DNA of 64,000 nucleotides, taken from Lentinus brumalis (Eukaryota; Basidiomycota; Agaricomycetes; Polyporales; Polyporaceae). This document shows positions 11,394 to 23,272 of the stretch, in pieces. Below the pieces are notes generated by a model. The model was not told the origin of the DNA. It saw only the letters and a list, made by a program, of their open reading frames with translations, and did no database searches. How positions within the stretch are numbered: the stretch's first letter is position 1; each line of letters opens with the position of its first letter. The DNA lies in contig MARA01000039.1 in assembly GCA_001792895.1 (NCBI GenBank), positions 310,001-374,000 on the forward strand. Direction: 5' to 3'. A program made the translations under genes and the position numbers.

Positions 11394-12684
11394 CACGACG
11401 GGCAGCGCCCGGGAATCGGCGGAACAAAATGCGGGCATAATTTCCTGTGAATTCAACATATCCGCGAGGTAATCGGGACATAGTCGTTAGCCGAAAAGGG
11501 TAAGTTGTTTGAGCATTTCCCTTGCATTTTGCTAGCCGCAATTTGATACGTGAGGCGAGGAATAATGGGCGGCCGGATCAACACGCCATGTTTAACATAT
11601 TTGGCTCGTCACAATACCGGGACAATGCATCATTTTAGGGATGGATATGAGGGTCCCATAAATGCAGAATTTGCAGCTTCATACTCCGCATACTTAAATC
11701 ATCAAAGGACATATCGTTCTCGAGTACCGATGACAACGGCAAACTATTACATTGTCCGTGAGCTAACCAGCTACCCAAAATGGTCAGGATATGTCGGGTT
11801 TCTGGGGGCCAAAGATGTCCGGAATATGCTAGCTTTCTGGTGAAGTTTGATAGGCTCCATGTCCGGCTGCCGGAAAACGCCGCGCCGCACGTTACATTTT
11901 GGGGAACGCATAAGCACGCCAGAATGTGAGATGGTGGAGGCCGGAAAATGTGCCGAAAATGGGCATACCACACCACGTCACGCCACGTCGCCCGGCATGA
12001 CATGACAGCACACAGCCCGGCACCGGCACCGAGTGACTCCGCCACCCACCACAATGCAACACACCTCGTGCACAACGCACCGCACCGCCTCAGCAACGCC
12101 GGACGTCCTCCCACATCGATGCACGAGGCAACACCGACGTCGCGCGCCGTCGGGTCACAGTGTCACATTGTCCGAGCCACGAGGCACCACGGACGCTACC
12201 CGAACACCACGAGGCTACTTAACCCCCGCTGGCTGCCCGCCTCGCGCCACCGCGCCGTCGCACCCGAAAGCAACTTACGACGACTACCCTGCGCCGTCGG
12301 CGCGACGTGGCTCTGGCCACCGCAAAGCCGCCATCCTTGCTGCAACGACAGCCATTCCAGCTTCCACGGTGTCGCTGACTACGACTGCGGCGAAGTCCAC
12401 GTTATATCAATGGAGCGGCCAGGTGTGTCAGTGTTAATGCACTCTTGCGGAGTATTGCCTGACACTCACATGAATATGCGAGCACGCTCTTTGCGATGCA
12501 GCGCGACCCGCCACCCTCACACCGCATGTAGACATTGTCGTGTACATGGAGTGTACGCCGACAATTTGCAAGGAGCACCGTTGAACGAGGAATTGCCCCG
12601 GCAAAATTGTAATCACGGCGCGTCCACGTGCAAACACGACAACGCGTATGCCACGGGAAATACGACGCCTACGCCGCGTACTGG

Positions 12685-12716
12685 GCCGATGCGCGATGGA
12701 GACCTCGCGCATCGGC
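12685..12716. repeat. Perfect 12-bp hairpin inside repeat A
   Basis: GCCGATGCGCGA at 12685-12696 pairs with TCGCGCATCGGC at 12705-12716 around an 8-base loop. It is kept in the other copy (62430-62455 region). Half of it is recognisable in the diverged relative near 38710. Confidence 0.8.
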
Positions 12717-12899
12717 GTCCGTCAAACGTAGAGGGCTCAGTGGGAGCACGGGAATGATTGCGTCGTCGCGCGGCAGGACAACCTTGACAGCTATTTGCAC
12801 GGCGCGCGTAAGCAGGCTATCATCATACAATGGCAGAGGACTTACCTGCCCGAGTCGTATACTGAGACGGCCAAGAGAGTCTTCGCGTGACAAGGAAGC

Positions 12900-13870
12900 C
12901 CAATAACGCTAGCGTCAGGTATGCTTCACCTCAGGCGGCCGGCGGGAGACGTGTGTCCATACAGCCCATACGGCGACGAGGCGTGTATAGAAGGCAATGT
13001 GAGAGGTGTCGCCGTCAGGGACAGTCGGTGTAGAACGGGGAGGTGGACTGACCTGCAGATTGGCGCACAGAGACCCACTGTACTGTGTCTCGACAAGGCT
13101 TGGATAGTATGGGAGGAAGTAAGGCGGAGCTCGTCGTCAGAAACGGAGAGCTGTGTGGCGGCATTCGGCGTGAAGCGTGAAGCGGAGTGTCGGCGTCGAT
13201 TAGGGAGGCGGATTCACCTGCACGTTGCTGTATGATTGACTCAGGCTGCGAACAGGGGGTCACCGTGGGGTGCAGAGAGCTGTCTGGCGGGACTCAGCGT
13301 GGACTGGCGTCAACCATGGGAAGGTAATGTGGAGGGTGTCGCCGAGGGACGCGGAGAGCGGTCTGGCGGTGTACGGCGTTAGGCGTGAGGCGTGAGGCGT
13401 GAGGCGCACTCTCGGCGTCGAACGCGGAGGGCGAACTCACCTGAGCAATGCCATGCAGAGCGCCATTGCAACATTGGGGCTCAACTGGAATAGGAGGCTG
13501 CGGAAAGGAACTCATGGTGGGACGCGGAGAGCGGTCTGGAGCGAGTACGCGTTGAACAGAAACTCCCTATGCGACGCCAACATGGAGCCGAACTCACCTG
13601 AACGGGGGCGTACAGAGAACCACCACCGGTAGGCGATCGGGCTTGTATCAAAGGAAGTAGGGAGGAGGTCGTCTTAGGGCGGAGAGCTGTCTGGCGGGGC
13701 GTGAGGCGTGAGGCGTGAGGCGTGAAGCGGAGGGCGCGTCGAATAGAGGGGCGTACGTACCTGCTATGAGCGAGAGACTCAACAGCATATGCCGCTCTAT
13801 CCTGTAACAGACGGGGAGTGGCGGGCGCGAGGGCTATTGGCCGTGGTGTGATGTGGAACTGCACGAAGCT
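12900..13870 (-). repeat. Tandem exon/intron-like modules in repeat A
   Basis: Read on the minus strand, about six units of 150-190 bp follow each other. Each has an exon-like block opening with AGCTCTCCGC or ACCGCTCTCCGC and ending in CAG, then an intron-like block opening GTGAGTTCG (or GTGAAT, GTCAGT, GTACGT) that carries a short CGCCTCA array and ends in CCAG. One exon-like block would encode TALRPKTTSSLLPLIQARSP, another MSSFPQPPIPVEPQCC. No single frame runs through all blocks, so coding is not shown. It resembles a gene whose exon and intron were duplicated together. Confidence 0.5.
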
Positions 13871-14706
13871 GCTATGAGCGCACTGTCACACAATGCTCAT
13901 GGTGAACTCACTTATGCGCCGACATGAGGTGACTATCGCCGTTGTAACCAAATCTCCAGCAGCTCCTTCGCCCATTCGAGGAGTCGACGCGAGAGCTACC
14001 TGGTGTCACACGACATAGGCAGAGGATGCGTCGTGAAGCGGGATGTCGTCGACCGCGACCGCGAGCCCTTCCGTAGCCGTCGACAGATAGCCTATTGTGT
14101 CCGTCCGTAAGGGCCGATTGAAACGGACTCTAACACCGTGCGAGGAGCGTTTCGACGTCCAGTCGGCCTAGAAGGAGATGCAGAAGTGCATCATCTCATC
14201 CTAGTGTATACATCGCGGGACGTGCTTACCTTTCCACTTCTAGCCCAAGCTCCACACACTTATGCCCTCCCTACACCCTCCTGCAAAATAGCTGGCCGGC
14301 ATCCTTCAGAGTGAGATCGGGGCGAGAGTCGTCGTCACAGAGTGCGAAGAAGGAGGGGTGAATCAGAGAAGCAGAGGAGTTCCAAGGGTTGGGTCGGGTA
14401 CTTCATCTGTCTGTTGTGTGGCTGAAGCACCACTGCAGCGATGCCAGGAGTGTCCGCACGCTGCAGTTGTCGTTGTTCGTTGTCGTTGTTCGTTGTCGTT
14501 CATCGTCGTCGTGGTGCGAAGAGTCCGTACTGATGTAACGCCCTCGGCCTCGCGTGGCGCCGGCGCCGGACACGGATTCAAGTACCAGTACTACTACTAG
14601 TTCCACTAGCCATAGAAACATGAAATACTTCCGATGACATGGCATATCGTACGGTAGTTATGCGCTCAAATCAATGACACGGTCCGCCAGCTGCAATCAA
14701 CACCGC

Positions 14707-17052
14707 CTACAACCGCACATACCCGCCCTCGCAGCAAGCAAGGCTCCTGACCACTTCCCTGAACAATTCCTCAAAGTCTGCCCCGTGTAGGTCGGAAAAT
14801 TGCTCCCGCTGTGCCTGTGGGACAAGTATATGATGCTTATCATTTCTTTCGCGCACCCATGTCAGTATAAGCCTTGTACAGAGTCAGATTTCATACTCAC
14901 ATGTGGGTGAAAACGCCAACCAGGGTCGGGAATCTCCGGTGCCGAGCAGTGCAGTCCGTAGCGGGACATCTGTAGCCAGTCATAGCCGTCGTGTCAGAGG
15001 AAGCCCTCCGCAGTTGCTTGCGTCTTCCATAATCGTCTTGTGCGCGGGGTGTCTCGCGCTGACGCTTGTTCTTTCTCTGAGCCCTTGTCAAAGCAACGCT
15101 TCGCGGGCGACCCTCCATATGCTCGGCATGACAGGCAAGCGAGCTCCAAGCGTCCCAGAGGACCGTTTCGAATGGAAGGACTTCTGGCATCTTCTCACGA
15201 CGGAAGTCGGCGGACACCTTCGCGCTCTCGACGACCCCTTCAACAGAGAGGAAGTCGCAGGCGACCTTGATGCATGCCTGAACGTTACTGACCTGATATC
15301 AAACTGCTCAATTCAGCAGAAACAATGGTCGTGTGATGACGTCTCACCTGGTGCGCCGCTCCCGCTGGGATGAATACCGCGTCTCCTAGACGTTGGGTAA
15401 TCTGATAGGGCCGAATTCCTCGAGTGCGGAGTTCGGCCGCCATTGCTTCGGTGACATAGATCTGTTGCGAATGTATCGGGTCGCGGGGAGGCTCGTCGGG
15501 ATTCTGTTTCGAGCGCAGATACCTGCGTAGCTCCTCCAAATCCTTGGGTTCGAACACCAACCATTCAGCCGCTGGAAGATTAGGATCCTCAGATGCACAC
15601 CAGGCGAGAATGTTGACGGCACATGTAACGTCGATATGGAGGCGCGTAGAGCCCTCCCGCGGAGTATCTGGAGTGGCGATGTAAACCTTCGGGCCTAGTG
15701 TCCAGCTGAGCCGCCATGAATTTGTCACAAACAAGCAGCGTATGCGCACCTACGTCTGGTTTCAGCGACTTAAAGGGATGTGGGGGCACTGCGTAATGCG
15801 CGATGAGATTGCGGACACCGTCGTCCCGTGCATATGACGGCATAGGCACTGATTGCATGAAGGCGTTGTAATTCTGTTTGAAGTCGCGCTCAAACGAAGT
15901 CGACGGGGGCCAATCCTGATCAATATCAGTCCAACTCAGATCGTGAAGACATGACAAGAAACCCCCACTTTGAGTTTCACCGCATAACCACGATCAGCGT
16001 CCGTCTTGGCGAATTCACGAAAGAACCGGGCCACAGAAAGTTTCTCCGAAGCCTTCCCTCCACTCTTGAACATAGTCACAGTCTGTGCTCCGTGGGTACG
16101 CACAATCGCTTCGGGACTCCAAGATCCCTGCATCGTGTGATGGAGACCTTCCACGACTATGGGAATATCAAGGCACCACAGGGAACGAAACAACTGCTCT
16201 TGACCAGGTTTTAACACCGGGACCTTACGCTGACGTTGTGCGCAAACCTGGAACCTTGCAGTGTCGTTCGTGATGGGAGGTTCTACACGCATTTCAGGTG
16301 AACGAGCAAGAACGGCGTCCACTTGCGCCAACGTCGCCTCCAAATGATCCGCATCGATCCTAGATATTGGTCGGAAGGCATGTCGCCCCTAGCAGAGCAA
16401 GTTAGCCGCAGCCGCAAGCAAGTATGTCATGTCATAAGTACTTCATGAGCGGGGTTATCGCGGCATGCATGGCCTATCTTTGCCCCGTGCTCACCATGAC
16501 ACAACCGACAGATCTCATATCCACACTCGGTGCAGAAGAATGAACACGACAATATGCTCGTCAAGCAGTGATCTGTACCCGGGTAAGCAAATTCGCAGCA
16601 GATGTGAACGGTGAGGACGCACCGCATATCAGCCGATACCTCAGGTCCGACTGCCTGCGAATGAGGTCGGGCAGATTGTCGTGGGCGCGCATCTCCAACA
16701 GCATAGATTGAATCAAAGGAGCTAGTTCAATCTGTATCCAGTCTCCGGTTATACCCAGATCATGCGGAGACGAAGAAGCATACCTGCAGCTGTGCGATCT
16801 CTGCGACACTCGGGTACGCATGGAAGGTCGTCGGCGCTGTCGGCTTAGGTCCATGCACACTTTCCTGGTTACCGAACTCGCTCCTCCATAGTTGCTTAGA
16901 TACCTTGTGCAGTATTCTAAAGTCTGCAGCACATTCACGTCAGCTATTGAGACATAGAGCACCTCACGAAAGCCGAATCTAACCTCGGAACCTGCAATTC
17001 TCGCCAAGGCCCTTGACAACGCCCCGACATACAAAGCACGGCGAGCGACCAT
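14707..17052 (-). CDS. JmjC-domain protein
   Basis: Probable Fe(II)/2-oxoglutarate-dependent oxygenase of the JmjC type, the fold of many histone demethylases. It is read through several short introns. N-terminal exons give a helical part (MVARRALYVGALSRAL and further on MLLEMRAHDNLPDL), followed by a Cys-rich segment FFCTECGYEICRLCHGEHG at about 16530-16460. A long exon (16343-15980) leads into DWPPSTSFERDF, then LGPKVYIATPDTP, TRLHIDVTCAVNI with the iron-binding H-x-D, DPIHSQQIYV, and GDAVFIPAGAAHQ with the second histidine. After an intron it continues VSNVQACIKVACDFLSVEGV. The tail has a C2H2-like YRCPATDCTARHRRF...HM split by an intron, and the stop is at 14707. The key residues are present. 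The start and first introns are uncertain. Confidence 0.82.
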
Positions 17053-17395
17053 CCGTGTTCCTTTTGAGACATCGAGTGTTTTGTGTTGCCATCCCAGGGC
17101 TTAGGTGAAGGAGAGAGGCAGGTGCAGACATCATCGATGCCGCCACGACGAGAGGCGCCTATCGTGGTGCGCCAGCGCCTCTCGCCCAGCGCAGTCTTTC
17201 ATCACCTCTCGCGAACGGGCACACCAGCGATTGCCTCGTTCGCTCTCAGCGGGAAACACCGAAGTCATGGCTATATGATGCATGCGATCTACATAGTGAA
17301 TATTGTGCGTTCTGAATTACACATCGCCAGAGTGAGGCATGAATGGGGTGTACACCCAACTTCGCCCGCCAATTCTACAGCAGCGGGGATCTTCC
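17053..17395. other. Intergenic stretch
   Basis: About 340 bases between the start of the JmjC gene and the end of the acidic-tail gene. The overlapping plus-strand open frames are the complement of the acidic tail and are not credited. No other signal was seen. Confidence 0.5.
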
Positions 17396-18366
17396 TCAGG
17401 CATACTCGCCCTCCTCCATCTCCCCGTCCTCCTCCTCCCCGTCCTCCTCCTCCTCCCCGTCCTCCTCCTCCTCCCCGTCCTCCTCCTCCTCCATGTCATC
17501 GTCGTCTTCAGTCACATCAGGATCCTCGTCGTCCCTGTCTTCCTCGCCCACATCGTCTTCCCTATCCTCCTCCTGCGGAGCCTCGTCGTCAACATCCGTC
17601 GGAGTGCCTGCTGAGGGCAGACGTGTGCATGAGTATGGCCATCCAGTATACGCGGCGTATAACTCACCGCGATGGATGTCGCAAAACGTCTCTGGACCAC
17701 TGGCCGGGTTGGAGTGGCGCGGGATGGCAGTCGACAACGCACGGCGAAGAGTCAGTTTCATTTCCTCAACCTTCTCCAGTGTGGCAATCTCCGCATCGTT
17801 GATTGCCTTCACACAGGCGAGGTAGTCCTTGTGCTCGTCGAACTGCAGTTTGATGATTCGCAATGCTCCGTTGATGGGCAGCAGGGATACAAGCGAGGGT
17901 CCCTACGACTAGTTGAGCGTTGCATGCTGTGATGAGATGTCGAGGCGGACATACCACCGCAACGTTCAGAGTGATTGTCTTCGAAGTTCTATCCGCATGC
18001 ATACTGATCGCTTCGTTGATAACCATGCCGACCTGAGCTGAAGTGGGATTCGGTGCGCGACCACATTCGAAGACATGGCATACGAGGAAGCCATCTACAG
18101 TGCGTCAAGGAAGCGGAGGTGTCATTCGATGTGAAGGAGACATAGGTGCATTACTCACATCTCTCCTCGCCGAGCTCAATCACGGCTATATGAGCAAATG
18201 TCCAGTCGTTCACTCCCATGATGCGGTAAGTTACGGGGCTGTCGAATACGACGCGCGGGATCTCGAACCAGCTAATTGAGGGCTTGCGTAAGACGCCACT
18301 CTGGCGAGTTGCGCAACACGAACTTCCAGGTACTCACGTGTTCACGGGGGCCTCGATTGCGGCCAT
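17396..18366 (-). CDS. Unrecognised protein with strongly acidic tail
   Basis: A clean five-exon model: 18366-18338, 18271-18159, 18094-17955, 17902-17668 and 17610-17396. All donors are GTGAGT-like or GTATGT, all acceptors AG, and every junction keeps frame. The protein begins MAAIEAPVNTWFEIPRVVF, continues YGFLVCHVFECGRAP and VINEAISMHADRTSKTITLN, then a helical stretch (DYLACVKAINDAEIATLEKV). It ends in a run of about 50 residues that is mostly Glu and Asp, coded by CCTCCTC repeats on the plus strand. I do not recognise the family. The acidic tail resembles those of nuclear chaperones, but nothing else supports that role. Confidence 0.7.
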
Positions 18367-18705
18367 AGCAGGGCTGAGTGTTGTGATAATTCGAGGAGCG
18401 TCACTGGATAAATGACAGTAAGTGTGGGTGGCGGACGAGGGAAGAAGATGAGAGAGTGCGAACAAGGTGCCGTGGACATGACGCCTGAGCCACACCTCAG
18501 GCCTTGCTTTCTGGTCTCGTGCAACAACAACGGGACAACACGCCGCTGACGGACGACACTCGGGCACGATCGTATACTTGCCGGGTCCAATCAGTCACGA
18601 CGGGCACATTCGGACAGGAGGGGCTGCGTCGATGAACACATTGAACATAGTACCAGGTGTACTGACTGCGAACGAGATACCTTGGCGCCCCTACTCTTCA
18701 TCCGG

Positions 18706-19881
18706 TTACAAGCCATCGACAACGGTATCAGACACCCTCGGGCTAGACACATGACTATTACCCCTAATTCCTTCCTCATGCAGACGTCGAGGGCTGCGTT
18801 CGATGCTTGCGACCTGGTCATCGATAGGGAGCTCGTCGCTGACGGACTGGGGTGCGGCAAGCTTCTTGGACAGCTATAGTGATCAGCCCCGATCAAGAAT
18901 AATGTCTGTATGGTTGCTGCGACGTGAGCGGTCGAACGACGCCTGTGAGCGGTAGAACGACGCCTGTGAGCGGTAGAACGACGCCTGTGAGCGGTAGAAC
19001 GACACCTATAAGCGTCGATGTTGTCGAGCGTTGCGAAGCCATCCATAGCCGTCCCCGCAAAAGTTCACGCTCGGAAAAGGCCCGGTTGCCGACAGCCTCT
19101 CGTCGAGGACGTCGAGAGAAGCGATGACGACGTTGATGTCCGCGAGCACAGACGTTACTCCAGACGCCAAAACGTCCATGGCGCGAGACATCCGACCTGT
19201 CGTATGTTGCATCTCAGGACTTCCGGACTGGGATGCAGAGAGCAGGCGGACAACATACTCTTCAAACGTGAGGACCCTATGTAGACGTGTCGACATCAGC
19301 GAGGCTCACGGGATCTGACGAAGGATACTGATACTTACGTATCGACCACACCATCCAACTTTGCAGAGAAATACTGCAAGTGCCGCCCAACATCCTTGGC
19401 TTCCTGTGCGAAGTCCTCGAGGGCTGCAGACAGGGCAACCTTGCCCTGGAGGTTGCCTCGCTGCGACAATGTGGACGAGGTCCTTCACGGCAAGCTCGGC
19501 GTGGGCATGTTTGACATTCATTGCCAACTACGATCGAGCGGCAGAGTGACTGAGCAGCTCATCCGACATGCGGGCCTGACTGGCCATAAGCTCGGGGAAG
19601 TCGACGATCGAGTGTCCAGGGTAGCGCGGACTGATAGTATTCGTCTCACGACCGACGGCCACACCGGCTTGCTCGGGGAGAGACGATGATGAGCAGAAGG
19701 GCAGGGCAGGGAAGGCCTTGCAAGGGGTCGATGTGGGAACGTGGCGCAGGAGTATGGAGGGCGAACAGGTTATCTTGAGTGGGCGCGTCCCCACCGCTCC
19801 CGAGATCAATTCCTTCAGGGTAGGCAACTCTGAGGTCGTTCTCGACGAGCGCGGCGTTGTCGGTGCGACCCGCGTGTGCAT
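18706..19881 (-). CDS. Helical protein of an uncharacterised basidiomycete family, partly disrupted
   Basis: The frame from 19881 (MHTRVAPTTPRSSRTTSELP) runs to PGHSIVDFPELMASQARMSD. Later exons give ALSAALEDFAQEAKDVGRHL (about 19440-19380), an intron with a GTAAGT donor, VLTFEEYVVRLLSA and MDVLASGVTSVLADINVVIA (19290-19110), LDNIDAYR, a heptad repeat, AHVAATIQT, and finally KKLAAPQSVSDELPIDDQVA with the stop at 18706. This order of helical segments resembles a family I know only as hypothetical proteins from agaricomycetes. Frame changes near 19470, 19050 and 18870 are needed, so the gene may be dead or the exon model incomplete. Confidence 0.5.
18925..19008 (-). repeat. Four 21-bp units coding an in-frame heptapeptide
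   Basis: Four units of CGTTCTACCGCTCACAGGCGT (last one slightly changed) encode RSTAHRR repeated in the reading frame that joins DAYR to AHVAATIQT. The unit length is a multiple of three, so copy-number change would not break that frame. Confidence 0.8.
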
Positions 19882-20540
19882 CCCCGTCTACAATTGTCCC
19901 ATACCCCGGAACGTCCCACGCAATATTCTGCATGTCCTGAAAGCGCGTCAGGAGCGGTGCATGCAGTACGGGTAAAACACGAACATGTCCGAGGAACGTC
20001 TTGCCAAGCAGGGGACCGCGATGGCCGTGAATTGTGCCAAAAGGAGAGTTCGCAGACCGGAGGATGACGGCCTGATTTCTCGCATAGCATTGAGCAGAGT
20101 CGTGAAGCATCAATGCGTCGCGGGAGACGACCGCGCGACTGGAAGCACTGGCGTCGGCGTAGATGATCGCGTTGGCCGAAGGGATGCCACCATCGCAGTG
20201 AATGGGAGATCGTGACTGAACGTGCCGACCAAAGGTGGAACGAACGGCGCGCAGGCGTCGGGTCGAGCGAGTATAGAACAGGGGAATCATGTTTACAGAA
20301 ACTCTCAAGAGACGGCGAACTTCAAAGGAGAGGAAATGGAAAGACAAGAACTTGAGCAAGGAGGGAGACGACCTGTATTACCCTTGTGCCGTTCGGGTAA
20401 AACTGGGGGCTAGCACAGGTGACAGGCATCCTCAGGCATCCGATAAGAATCAGCTACGATGAAAGCCTCCGTGTTCAAGGCCGTGCTCGAGAGAGCGTGG
20501 CTTGCGCGGAGTCCGGTGTCACGACGAGCGGTTGCGTGGC
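19882..20540. other. No supported gene
   Basis: A minus-strand open frame continues from 20359 to 19646 in another phase, but it has no family signal and overlaps the helical gene. It may hold upstream exons of that gene. The bases next to 20540 form the edge of repeat B. Confidence 0.4.
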
Positions 20541-21353
20541 ACGGTCCGCATGAAGTCAACGAGCGGCGTGGGTGAAGAGCGCCGTCACCAGTCGTCGACA
20601 GACGCAAGTCGTACCGTCGGCGGGCGAAGGGGTATGTCGAGAGGGATTGCCTGGTCGTCGGAATGACTCTACAGAATCCGTCATCTACCTCGCACGGCAC
20701 TCCATCAGCTGCTGTCGGCGACCGACTACGCTCACGGACTCACCTGAACAACGCGAGACCTCAGCGCAACCACATGGCACCTTCTGCCTGCCTCAAGTTC
20801 CTCTACACCGTTGTTTGATGGGCGACCCGTGTCGATAACGGACAGATTAGGAGGACGCGTCGCTGACCGAGCGTCGATGTCGGAGACCGTGTCGGTTGCT
20901 GCGAGACGTAGCCTTACGTGACCCTCAGCAGGCGTAGGTAGTCCTCCCGTAGAAACATCGTAGAGGGCTGCATATGCGTCGTCTTGTAGGCTTGCAGGAG
21001 TCGCCGGACGTAGGCAGAGTCAACGACCAGTCCACTCCAGTCATGTTCGCCGACTTCTCGCATGGAGACTTATCGATCGAACAGACCATCCTTGCGGCAG
21101 CCTTCGACATACTCCCATATGTGTAGTTGCCATAGAGTGGTGAGTTGCGGGGGGTAGTCATTGGGCTGAGCTGGCAGATGGTGCTTCACTGCGTGAACAA
21201 GCGCGGCAAACTCCGAGTCCGGCGCTGTCCGGCGTGCCGGCGTCGTCCGGCGTCGTCCAGCGTCGTCCAGCGTCGTCCAGCGTCGTCCAGCGTCGTCTAG
21301 CAGCGTCGCCACAGGCGCTGCTCTGCCCTCCACAGCGAGCGTCCTCCGTCGTC
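20541..21353 (+). repeat. Repeat B (left copy), inverted copy at 43607-44384
   Basis: About 0.81 kb, almost identical to the reverse complement of 43607-44384. The edges are GGTCCGCATGAAG on the left and CCTCCGTCGTCA on the right. Near 21240-21300 it has six units of a 10-bp minisatellite (CGTCGTCCAG type), whereas the other copy has three. No terminal inverted repeats or target-site duplication were recognised. Confidence 0.93.
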
Positions 21354-21533
21354 AATTGGTGGTGAATAGAGACATGTATATGCATACATCCTGGCGCGCT
21401 ATGATCATATAATCTTTGTAGAACCCTTCTTCTAACGTTCATGAGAATCGGGTACCCATCAGCTCCCGACCCCGCTCAAGCGTTATCAGCTTCACGCGCA
21501 GCTGGCTACTCATCGCGGTGCAACGCTGCCCAG

Positions 21534-22741
21534 TCACCATTGAGTACACTCACGATAGCAACGTGAGGGATCGCCCACCTTCGAAAGAAGCTCCGCCTTG
21601 ATTCGAATGCGGTCATAGTGCTTGAAAGACTCGCGTATGTCCTTGATGTGAACGCCATCCGAGCTCTGGCGGTTCCTATGATTGACCATCGTACAGAATG
21701 TGTCTGTCGTCGCCATACTGGTCTTTTAGAAGGCTGATGTCAGTCCCTGCTGCGACGAGGAGTAAAATTACCTACTCGCAGTTGTCCCAGAAGCTCCTGC
21801 TGCGACCGACTCTGCGCAACGAGCTGCCGACAAATGTCCGCGTACCGAGTCAGTTCAGTGAAGAACTCTTCAACGGGAAGGCGATTTCCCGTGCGAGCGA
21901 ACCAGTCGCCAAGGTTGTCGTTCCAGAGCTGATCGCAGGTCTGGAGGAGCACGCGCCTCTCGTCAAACAAGCGCTTGAGCTCTTGAACGACGCGCTGTAT
22001 GTCGCTCGGGAACATCCCCGTGATCCACATGCGCCGATAAGTAAGCTCCTCCATGCATTTCTCTATCCCGCCCTGCCAGAAACGTGAGTAATGAATACAG
22101 AACGAGAACTTGGACACTCTCACCTCAGTCAAGACGAGCCTGAAGCTCTGATTCCACAGCGCGTACTCGGCAGTCATTGCAGAGACGCGAACCGGAAGGT
22201 CATCCTCGCATTCGCGTTTCAAGTTAGGTAGAGCCTTGCGCATGTCCTCCCGATCGGCATTTTCCAAGTGAAGGAGATAGATGTCATACTGAAATTTGAA
22301 CTGCAGATCGTAGGTGAGCATGGCGGAACAATGTCACGCACAGCAACAGTAAACACGAACCTTCGGCCAGAGGTCCTGATCTAGCTCGGAGTAACGCTGT
22401 TGCGTACTCACTACAGACGCTTCAAGCTGTCCAAGCAGGTCGCCGTCGTATATCTCGAGGAGCATGGCGTGATTGCGCTCGAGCTCGTAACTGACGGTGT
22501 TGCAGAATAGATCGAACCTGCAGCGTACGCGAGAAGACAGGACCGTGGACCAGGCATCAATGTCATCCGGTAGCGTAAACTTGTCGCGCACACTGCTGAA
22601 GATTCAGCTGAGTCGCAGTATGAGCCACTGGGAATCTCACCTCTCTAGTTCTTTGTCCATGGATACAACGATGTCACGCATGGCCGGTGGTAAACCTCCC
22701 ATGGCATTCAAGGCGAGAGTAAGCTGCAAAGACGGAGACAT
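21534..22741 (-). CDS. Unrecognised helical protein, possibly truncated by repeat B
   Basis: Start at 22741 (MSPSLQLTLALNAMGG). Exons: 22741-22641, 22592-22361, 22300-about 22131, then from about 22064 to 21770, and a last exon to 21534. Introns have GTGAGA, GTTCGT, GTGAGA and GTAGGT donors and keep frame. Segments include SYELERNHAMLLEIYDGD, YDIYLLHLENADREDMRK, VVQELKRLFDERRVLLQTCD and FHTELTRYAD-like helices, rich in Glu, Arg and Leu, so a coiled-coil or helical bundle is likely. I cannot name the family. The stop at 21534 follows a GTGAGT, so the real gene may once have continued into what is now repeat B. Confidence 0.6.
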
Positions 22742-23272
22742 TTCGTCAGCGAGAGGTGCTTTGGCGGTGGTACAGATGAGGGAGAGCAGTCTGGAGGTGC
22801 AGACGCCGTCCGATGTCACTCACCGGGCGACTCCAGGTCCCCTTTGTACGGCCCCTGCATGCATGCCACGCCCCGCGGCTCCGTGCGTAGATCTCAGATC
22901 CGATAGTCTGACATCCAACTGCAGCAGATGAAGCTAGTTGTCTGCACGACACCAATTTGGTGATCCTCAAATGTCATCACCGCCACCACCACCGTAGGTA
23001 TACGGGGACTGTCTTGCTGACCGGTCTCGAATACTCGCCTCGTGTCATCGACCCATCCGCCATGATAGACAGATGCAGGCATTGTCGGAGTCCAACGCGA
23101 CATCAGAGGCAGCCACGAGGACCAGAGACGGCACATACCTTCAAGAATTTGCTATGAATCGCGGCGGGGAGCTGCGTGCTGTCAGTCGGGAGATGTCACC
23201 TTCCATCGAGCACACGAGGTGGACTGGTCGATGCATTCTGCCACAAGAAACCAACGCTGATACAAGCAGAGC
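22742..23272. other. Intergenic stretch between two minus-strand genes
   Basis: Lies between the end of the SUN gene and the start of the helical gene. A small minus-strand frame (23276-23182) resembles 3' untranslated sequence more than a gene. No further signal seen. Confidence 0.4.

Larger units (their letters stand above)
11394..14521 (+). repeat. Large repeat A (left copy), inverted copy at 60623-63749
   Basis: 3,128 bp nearly identical to the reverse complement of 60623-63749. The match starts at CACGACGGGCAGCG and ends at GTGGTGCGAAG, and sequence differs immediately outside both edges. Differences seen by eye are single bases, a roughly 10-bp gap near 11850 and small changes in a GTTGTC-rich tract near 14480. 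The outer 0.5 kb is AT-richer and holds small open frames. The middle has a hairpin, and 12900-13870 has exon/intron-like modules. The two ends share only CACGACG, so clear terminal inverted repeats are lacking. Confidence 0.95.

Noticed and set aside
11948..12757. 269-codon frame in repeat A, also present in A'
   Set aside because: His/Arg/Pro-rich without motifs, no supporting splice or start context. GC-rich sequence keeps such frames open. Not credited as a gene.
17083..17802. Long plus-strand frame rich in proline
   Set aside because: It is the complement of the Glu/Asp-rich tail of the minus-strand gene. CTC and CCT repeats open several frames on the other strand.
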